Under the pieces are notes generated by a model that was given only the letters and a program-made list of their open reading frames with translations, searched no databases and was not told the origin of the DNA. 39,196 bases of DNA from NCBI RefSeq assembly GCF_007097485.1, contig NZ_VKDE01000039.1:1-39196 (forward strand). The letters are read 5' to 3'. Position numbers and translations under genes: made by a program. Positions 33,938 through 39,196 of the stretch are shown in pieces (within the stretch, counting starts at the first letter, position 1; each line of letters starts with the position of its first letter). This stretch comes from Carboxylicivirga sp. M1479. GTDB lineage: Bacteria; Bacteroidota; Bacteroidia; Bacteroidales; Marinilabiliaceae.

Positions 33938-35059
33938 ATGATACCCAATACCCAACTATATTCATCAAAAAAACTGTTGACACAGATATTCGTCAGTACC
34001 TTGTATGGGGTGCTGGCATTTCTGTATTTGTTCTATAGCGAGAACGGTAGTCTGCCTGTACTGGTCGATCATATCGATTCCTTATCTTTCTTTACCCTAA
34101 GCTCGTGGCTTATATTTGGTATTTTAACACTTATTGCCCGAGGATTAAATGTGGTTTTCCCATGGATGCGCAGCACATCCATAAGGTTTTTGATTCAATT
34201 TGTACTCAATACCATAATCGCCACATTCTTTTTGTGGTTGTGCATTAAGCTGCTGATTGCCATTAAATATGATAATGTATCTTTTAGCCTGTTTATGGAA
34301 GAAAGGGGTGATGTCACTATTAAGTTTTTCATCATTTTCTTGTTAACCAATCTAATCTTTATCATGGTTAATCTGTATCAATATTCGTTTACCAGTTTTA
34401 TTCAAGCTAATATCGAAAGTGAGAAAAAAGTGCGTGAACGTTTAAAGTTGCAATATGAAATTTTAAAAAGTCAGCTAAGTCCGCATTACTTATTTAATAC
34501 CCTCAATACCATTGCATCATTAATTCATCGCGATGCCTCAACTACCGAAAGCTTTATTCGCAAGTTTGCTCAAACATTTACCTACATTTTAAAAAGTCAT
34601 CAAAAAGAGTTGATATCCATTAATCAAGAGGTTGATTTTATTAAGGCCTATTACTTTCTTTTGCGAATACGTTTTGACAAGGCTTTGGAATTAGATATAC
34701 AGTTGGATAAAGCAAGCAGTGGTAGCTTTATTCCACCTATGACACTACAGCTTTTGGTCGAAAATGCGGTTAAACACAATCACTTTTCGGAGGATAAGCC
34801 ATTGAAAATAACCATTTGTTCCAATGATAGAAAGGGCATTGAGGTGTGTAATAATTTTGAGCGCAAGCCAGGGTTTATCGAAGTAGATAATCAGTTATTG
34901 AAGAAACCTGAGCCACATGTGTCGCATAAAATAGGCTTGGAAAACATTCGTAAACGCTATGCCTACTTTAGTAATGAAGAGGTTGAAATTAGTAAGAGCG
35001 ATTCGTTTAAGGTGGTATTACCCTTGTTGATTAATCCAAAAGTAATTAGTTACTCTTAG
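33938..35059 (+). CDS. LytS-type sensor histidine kinase (active form)
   Basis: A 373-residue membrane kinase of the His_kinase (PF06580)/HATPase type. Four membrane helices lie within residues 12-155, then a short coiled coil. The phosphoacceptor motif QLSPHYLFNTLN has its His at position 183. The ATP-binding N box is LVENAVKHN (273-281) and the G box HKIGLENIRKRY. All catalytic elements are present. No extracytoplasmic sensor domain exists, so stimuli are probably sensed in the membrane. It is the first gene of a three-gene operon with a degenerate second kinase (31-base gap) and a LytTR response regulator. Confidence 0.93.
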   Translation: MIPNTQLYSSKKLLTQIFVSTLYGVLAFLYLFYSENGSLPVLVDHIDSLSFFTLSSWLIFGILTLIARGLNVVFPWMRSTSIRFLIQFVLNTIIATFFLWLCIKLLIAIKYDNVSFSLFMEERGDVTIKFFIIFLLTNLIFIMVNLYQYSFTSFIQANIESEKKVRERLKLQYEILKSQLSPHYLFNTLNTIASLIHRDASTTESFIRKFAQTFTYILKSHQKELISINQEVDFIKAYYFLLRIRFDKALELDIQLDKASSGSFIPPMTLQLLVENAVKHNHFSEDKPLKITICSNDRKGIEVCNNFERKPGFIEVDNQLLKKPEPHVSHKIGLENIRKRYAYFSNEEVEISKSDSFKVVLPLLINPKVISYS

Positions 35060-35090
35060 TTTGATTTAAAACGAACACTATTGTCATACA

Positions 35091-36173
35091 ATGAAAGGAC
35101 TAACAATTAATAAACAGCAAAAGTGGCTTCGTTTGATACTGCCGTTTCCCATTGGAGTGGTGGTGTATATCCTAATACTATTGGTATTTGATACGCTTAA
35201 TCAATTAGGCTCCAATTTCTTTAGTCAAGAAGTGTTGGTAACGACCTTGGTGTCGTTTGTTTTGCTCGAGGTATTGCGTTTTGTGCTGACTGTAATTGAT
35301 AAGCGTTTTCCTTTGGTATTAAAAATGCCAGGCGATCAATCAGTCGAGAAAATACATAATCCATCTTTTCGAGTTATTTTCATTCCTGCCCTTAGTCTGC
35401 TCGTATCGGTTGTGCTCGTGAGTTTACTTATAAGTATTTATTTCACTTTTGTTCTGCTGATTAAAGATTTTCATACGGAGCTGATCGTATTTAATGGCGT
35501 ATACGGTGTAGTGGCTATTTTATATGGAATAATACATGTGAGTACTTCGTTTTTAACCGTTCATAAGCAAATACATTACCGTCAGGAAAAAGAACTGCGA
35601 AAGGGTATGGAAACCGATCTGGAAAAATTTAAAATGCAGATTAATCCACAGTTATTGTACGATGGACTGGAGAATTTAATATCCATTGTTCATACCGAAC
35701 CCAGAAGAGCCGAGCAGTTTGTGAATCATCTCTCCAAAATTTACCGTTACAACCTTGATAACCGACATGTTGAGTTGGTAGATTTAAAAAGCGAGTTGGA
35801 GTTAAGTAACTCCTTACTTCATTTACTTAATGTCAAGTACAATAATACCATTAGCCTCAATCATAATTTTCCCAATGAATGGTTGTGTCGCCAAATAATT
35901 CCTTGTACTATTTCGGCACTGATACAGGAGTTGGTTAATCGTTCAATCATTAATGGTTTTCAACCATTGCGAATTGGCCTTGAGAAAAAGGGTGGAGAAT
36001 TGTATTTTGTGTGTTACGATAATCCTAAAATTGGACTGAATGGAAATAGCGAATGGAATTTATCATTCATCAACAGGGCACATTCCTTTTTTAACGATAA
36101 GCAACTTGAAATAAGCCACCATAATCAACAAATACACATTAATATTCCTTTGTTTGAAATAGAGGAAGAATAA
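35091..36173 (+). CDS. LytS-type histidine kinase homologue lacking catalytic residues (pseudokinase)
   Basis: A 360-residue protein with the same architecture as the gene before it: about four membrane helices (residues 12-155), coiled coil, His_kinase-like region and ATPase-like region. Where active members read NPHFLFNSLN, it reads NPQLLYDGLE: the phosphoacceptor His is Gln187. The N box is changed to LVNRSIING (283-289 region), losing the Asn and His that contact Mg-ATP, and no clear G box follows. It is therefore unlikely to phosphorylate anything. It probably partners the active kinase upstream, tuning or gating it, and is co-transcribed with that kinase and the regulator 10 bases downstream. 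Confidence 0.87.
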   Translation: MKGLTINKQQKWLRLILPFPIGVVVYILILLVFDTLNQLGSNFFSQEVLVTTLVSFVLLEVLRFVLTVIDKRFPLVLKMPGDQSVEKIHNPSFRVIFIPALSLLVSVVLVSLLISIYFTFVLLIKDFHTELIVFNGVYGVVAILYGIIHVSTSFLTVHKQIHYRQEKELRKGMETDLEKFKMQINPQLLYDGLENLISIVHTEPRRAEQFVNHLSKIYRYNLDNRHVELVDLKSELELSNSLLHLLNVKYNNTISLNHNFPNEWLCRQIIPCTISALIQELVNRSIINGFQPLRIGLEKKGGELYFVCYDNPKIGLNGNSEWNLSFINRAHSFFNDKQLEISHHNQQIHINIPLFEIEEE

Positions 36174-36183
36174 TCTAAACCGC

Positions 36184-36963
36184 ATGAGAGTATTAATAAT
36201 TGAAGATGAGAAACCAGCAGTTGACAACTTAAAACATCTACTTAATCGTTACGATAATAGCATAGAAGTTGTGGGTGAACTAGATTCGATACAAGCAAGT
36301 GTTGAATGGTTTTCTAACCCTTTAAATACAGTAGATTTGGTGTTTATGGATATTCACTTGTCCGATGGTTTAAGCTTCGAAATATTTAATAAAACACAAC
36401 TGAATCTTCCCGTTATTTTTACAACGGCCTACAACGAGTATGCTATTCAGGCTTTTAAGGTCAATAGCATTGATTATTTGCTTAAGCCACTAGATTACGA
36501 TGATTTGTTCAGCGCCATGGAGAAATTGGAGAGCTTGCGCGAAAACCTTTCTTCAGCCAGTCAGCGAATAAAATTAGAAGAACTAAACGAAGCTTTGCTG
36601 CACTATCGCAAGACCTATAAAGAACGTTTTATGGTTAAGTTGGGTGAGCGAATTAAGTCAGTAACATCCGATAAAATTGTGCTTTTTTATGCCGAGGGAC
36701 GTAATGCTTTTATCTTAACTTCAAAAGGTAATAGGTATATTATTGACTATAAATTAGAAGAATTAGAAGAGTTACTCAATCCTGGTACTTTTTATCGCAT
36801 TAGTCGTTCTTTTATTGTTAATATCAATCACATACAAGATGTGTTGGTACACTCCAATAGTCGCTTGAAAATTCAGTTTGAACAGCCTTTTGATCGCGAA
36901 GTAATCGTCAGTCGCGAAAAAGTTAATCACTTTAAAAACTGGTTTAGCGGTTCTGGTATTTAA
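36184..36963 (+). CDS. LytTR-family response regulator
   Basis: A 259-residue two-component regulator. The receiver domain covers residues 1-120 with acidic pocket IIEDE, phosphoacceptor D56 (DLVFMDIHLSDG), the TTAYNEY switch region and K107 or so (YLLKPLDYDDL). The LytTR DNA-binding domain covers about 150-255 (VLFYAEGRNAFILTS, FYRISRSFIVNINHI). It is the output of the upstream kinase pair; its targets are not evident. The following gene, an AbgT carrier, has a 197-base leader and could be regulated by it, but that is inference. Confidence 0.95.
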   Translation: MRVLIIEDEKPAVDNLKHLLNRYDNSIEVVGELDSIQASVEWFSNPLNTVDLVFMDIHLSDGLSFEIFNKTQLNLPVIFTTAYNEYAIQAFKVNSIDYLLKPLDYDDLFSAMEKLESLRENLSSASQRIKLEELNEALLHYRKTYKERFMVKLGERIKSVTSDKIVLFYAEGRNAFILTSKGNRYIIDYKLEELEELLNPGTFYRISRSFIVNINHIQDVLVHSNSRLKIQFEQPFDREVIVSREKVNHFKNWFSGSGI

Positions 36964-37160
36964 ACTTTAATAATTTTACTTAAAGCATCAGAATATTATT
37001 TGCTCTATTGAAATTCACATTCTACTACATAAATAATCGTGGCCATAAACTGCTTTAAAATCACCTATGTTGTATAACAGTTATATCTGAGGTACTTAAT
37101 AATTACAAAGCATTCTTTTTTTTATATTTTCGGCATCTTGTAATTATTAAAGAGACAAAC

Positions 37161-38696
37161 ATGGGGTCAGTTGTTAAAAAGAAAAAATCTTTTGTAGACG
37201 TATTTTTAAATGGAGTTGAGCGTGTTGGTAACGTGTTGCCACACCCAGCTTTGTTGTTTGGTATATTTGCCGTTATCGTATTAATATTTTCGGCGTTATT
37301 TGCCTGGACGGGAGCCAGTGCAGTTCATCCTACTACCGATGAGGCCATTAATGTTGTTAACCTGTTGTCGGTTGAGGGATTGAGACGGATTTTGACCGAG
37401 ATGGTTAAGAACTTTACCAATTTTGCGCCGATGGGTATTGTAGTGGTGGCCATGTTGGGTATTGGTTTGGCTGAAAAATCTGATTTGATAGGTGCCTTAA
37501 TCCGTAAGTTAGTGTTGGCTGCTCCAAAGGGACTTCTGACTTTCGTAATTATACTCGCTGGTGTTATTTCTAATGTGGCATCGAGTGTGGGTTATGTATT
37601 GTTAGTGCCCTTAGGCGGTGTTATCTTTCTGGTAGCCAAACGGCATCCTTTAGTGGGTATGGCTGCTGCTTTTGCAGGTGTGTCAGGTGGTTTTAGTGCC
37701 AACCTGATTATTGGTACAATCGACCCCTTATTAGCCGGGTTGACTGAAGAGGCCGCTCATATTGTAGATAAAACATACACCGTAAATCCTGTGAGTAATT
37801 ATTACTTTATGGTTGTTTCTACTTTTATGGTAGCTCTGGTTGGAACATGGGTAACCGAAAAGATAGTAGCTCCACGCTTTGGAGAATATAAAGGAGAAGT
37901 GAGCGAAGAGGAAACACGCTTGGATGAACTTACTTCTAACGAGAAAAAAGGATTGCGCTGGGTTGGAATTATATCCATGCTGTTTATTGCTATTGGAGTT
38001 TGGGGGCTAGTTCCTGCCGATGGTTTTTTACGAGGTGCCGATGGTCAGTTATTAACTTCTCCTCTATTAAAAGGGGTGGTTGCCGTATTATTTATTTGGG
38101 CTGGTACTTGTGGAGTTGTTTATGGTAAGATAACCGGAACCTTTAAAACCGATAAGGATATAATGGGCGCCATGGGAGAGTCGGCCAAATCATTAGGTCC
38201 CTACTTGGTATTGGTATTTTTCGCGGCTCAATTTGTGGCTTATTTTAATTGGAGTAACCTTGGATTGGTATTAGCTGTTAATGGCGCCAATGCTATCAAT
38301 AGCTTAAATTTAAGTGTGATACCATTAATGCTGATGTTTGCCTTGTTCTGTGGAATGATTAATCTGGTAATGGGCAGTGCTTCGGCCAAGTGGGCTTTAT
38401 TAGCTCCTATTTTTGTGCCGATGTTTATGATGTTGGGTTATTCGCCAGAGCTTACGCAGGTGGTTTATCGAATTGGCGATAGTGCCACCAATATTATTTC
38501 ACCCATGATGAGTTTCTTTGCTTTAATCATCGTTTATTTCCAAAAGTATGATGAGAAAGCAGGGATTGGAACCATCGTTTCAACCATGTTGCCATACTCA
38601 ATGGTGTTCTTGGTATCGTGGATGATATTATTGGCCATATGGTTGTTAACAGGCTTGCCTTTAGGACCAACAGGAGGTTTGCATTATAGTATGTAA
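37161..38696 (+). CDS. AbgT-family transporter
   Basis: A 511-residue inner-membrane carrier with about 11-13 hydrophobic segments. It matches the AbgT family end to end: VERVGNVLPHPALLFGIFAV, FAPMGIVVVAMLGIGLAEKS, VASSVGYVLLVPLGGVIFLV, and the signature NLVMGSASAKWALLAPIFVP followed by RIGDSATNIISPMMSFFALI. Characterised members import p-aminobenzoyl-glutamate or export sulfonamides using ion gradients; the substrate here is not known. It is monocistronic. A TATATTTTCGG stretch about 40 bases upstream is a possible promoter element. Confidence 0.95.
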   Translation: MGSVVKKKKSFVDVFLNGVERVGNVLPHPALLFGIFAVIVLIFSALFAWTGASAVHPTTDEAINVVNLLSVEGLRRILTEMVKNFTNFAPMGIVVVAMLGIGLAEKSDLIGALIRKLVLAAPKGLLTFVIILAGVISNVASSVGYVLLVPLGGVIFLVAKRHPLVGMAAAFAGVSGGFSANLIIGTIDPLLAGLTEEAAHIVDKTYTVNPVSNYYFMVVSTFMVALVGTWVTEKIVAPRFGEYKGEVSEEETRLDELTSNEKKGLRWVGIISMLFIAIGVWGLVPADGFLRGADGQLLTSPLLKGVVAVLFIWAGTCGVVYGKITGTFKTDKDIMGAMGESAKSLGPYLVLVFFAAQFVAYFNWSNLGLVLAVNGANAINSLNLSVIPLMLMFALFCGMINLVMGSASAKWALLAPIFVPMFMMLGYSPELTQVVYRIGDSATNIISPMMSFFALIIVYFQKYDEKAGIGTIVSTMLPYSMVFLVSWMILLAIWLLTGLPLGPTGGLHYSM

Positions 38697-39020
38697 TACT
38701 ATATATATATCATAATGCGTTGGTATAGTGCCGTAATATAATCAAGGTGGCTATAGAAATGGGATGCATAAAGGGTTATTCTGACTAGAAAGGTATTAAT
38801 AGGACTCTGGTTACTACCACGCAAACATCTTGCGCGCATAAGGATATGCTCCTTGCGTGCATAAGCGCGAACAGTATGCGTGGTACTACCCATATAGTAT
38901 GCGTAGTAGTGCTCAAACACCTTGGGTAAGTAAGCCCAAACATGTTGGGTGAGTATGCCAAACAAAAAGAATAGTACTACCAAAGCTATTTGAGGGTATA
39001 ATACCCTTTATATTTCATAT

Positions 39021-39043
39021 TGCGGCGGTGAAATGCCGCCGCA
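39021..39043. terminator. GC-rich hairpin, possible terminator or structured element
   Basis: A perfect 8-bp stem TGCGGCGG/CCGCCGCA with a 7-base loop. No T-run follows on the plus strand, so an intrinsic terminator is doubtful. Confidence 0.4.
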
Positions 39044-39130
39044 TAATAATACCATTTAAATAGTCAAACCTTAAAAGTGACTTAGGGAGTTGATATTCAG
39101 TAGATAATACATCTCATTAAGTTTCTTGTT

Positions 39131-39168
39131 CTGCAAGCAATTGTGTATTTTAGTAACAAAGCTTGCAG
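39131..39168 (+). promoter_or_regulatory. Possible promoter flanked by an inverted repeat
   Basis: TTG near 39127 followed about 18-20 bases later by TATTTTAG resembles the Bacteroidota promoter pattern (TTG, then TAnnTTTG). The -7-like element is enclosed by a perfect inverted repeat, CTGCAAGC (39131-39138) and GCTTGCAG (39161-39168), which could be an operator or a mobile-element end. Confidence 0.35.
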
Positions 39169-39170
39169 AT

Positions 39171-39196
39171 ATGGTTGGAAAACAAGACAATACCCC
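39171..39196 (+). CDS. Possible start of a gene running off the window
   Basis: An ATG at 39171 opens a frame reading MVGKQDNTP and continues past the end of the window. It sits a few bases after a promoter-like element and an inverted repeat. Some Bacteroidota transposases begin with similar short M-x-GK segments, so an insertion sequence is conceivable, but eight codons cannot identify it. Confidence 0.3.

Larger units (their letters stand above)
38697..39170. other. Noncoding region with small direct and inverted repeats
   Basis: No gene is supported. CTTGCGCGCATAAG (38829-38842) and CTTGCGTGCATAAG (38852-38865) are near-identical direct repeats, enclosed by the inverted repeat TACCACGCA (38815-38823)/TGCGTGGTA (38877-38885). 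A second pair of direct repeats begins GTATGCGTGGTA and GTATGCGTAGTA. A third pair is TTGGGTAAGTAAGCC and TTGGGTGAGTATGCC. AGGGTATAATACCCT (38993-39007) and TGCGGCGG/CCGCCGCA (39021-39043) are perfect hairpins. Together they look like a structured intergenic element. Confidence 0.6.

Noticed and set aside
38699-38983. 94-codon minus-strand frame after AbgT
   Set aside because: It coincides with the short direct and inverted repeats and has a low-complexity, Tyr/His-rich translation unlike a real protein.
1-39196. tRNA or rRNA genes
   Set aside because: No cloverleaf-like or rRNA-like sequence was noticed in any intergenic stretch, though no RNA search program was run.

Overview
The window looks like chromosomal DNA of a Bacteroidota bacterium, probably a marine or anaerobic Bacteroidales/Marinilabiliales type. 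This rests on AT-rich DNA, absence of clear Shine-Dalgarno sequences, LytS/LytTR signalling, a two-gene 5'-nucleotidase, an M64 peptidase and an AbgT carrier. No rRNA, tRNA or CRISPR array was seen.

Layout. 1-1795: noncoding start, then a BaiN/HI0933-type flavoprotein. 1856-9194: six gene cassettes. 9189-10688: a candidate attI and a tyrosine recombinase gene split by a 263-bp MITE-like insertion. 10788-11489: an unknown gene, followed by 1.6 kb of repeat-rich noncoding DNA. 13130-16032: a chemotaxis receptor divergent from a sugar-binding lipoprotein that has no transporter genes nearby. 16040-19751: a sugar-phosphate cluster (PfkB kinase, isochorismatase-fold hydrolase, phosphohexomutase, SIS isomerase). 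19853-24662: Dus, amidohydrolase, DeoR regulator, YaaA and a conserved unknown. 24829-27041: a two-gene 5'-nucleotidase plus an unknown gene, in overlapping frames. 27126-31540: Lrp regulator, MscS channel, M64 peptidase, YghZ. 31974-36963: a secreted helical-repeat protein and a LytS/LytS/LytTR signalling operon whose second kinase looks catalytically dead. 37161-38696: AbgT transporter. The end holds small repeats and possibly the start of another gene.

The main discovery is the cassette array. Six units, mostly about 0.7-0.8 kb, are separated by imperfect palindromes (five of about 195-199 bp, one of 53 bp) whose outer ends resemble integron core sites (GTTRRRY/RYYYAAC). The short sequence at the 5' end of each cassette is the reverse complement of the sequence at the inner edge of that same cassette's own 3' palindrome. 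The sequence differs from cassette to cassette but matches within each one, as expected if each unit was once a circle carrying its own attC. The adjacent recombinase is not a standard IntI: it lacks the IntI-specific insertion, has an extra N-terminal domain, and points toward the array. Removing the inserted element and one copy of its 5-bp target duplication restores an unbroken 376-residue recombinase with all catalytic residues. I read this as a non-canonical, XerC/D-type integron of Bacteroidota, probably inactivated recently. The cassette products are mostly small membrane or secreted proteins of unknown function.

All calls come from reading the sequence. No database search, folding or alignment program was run.
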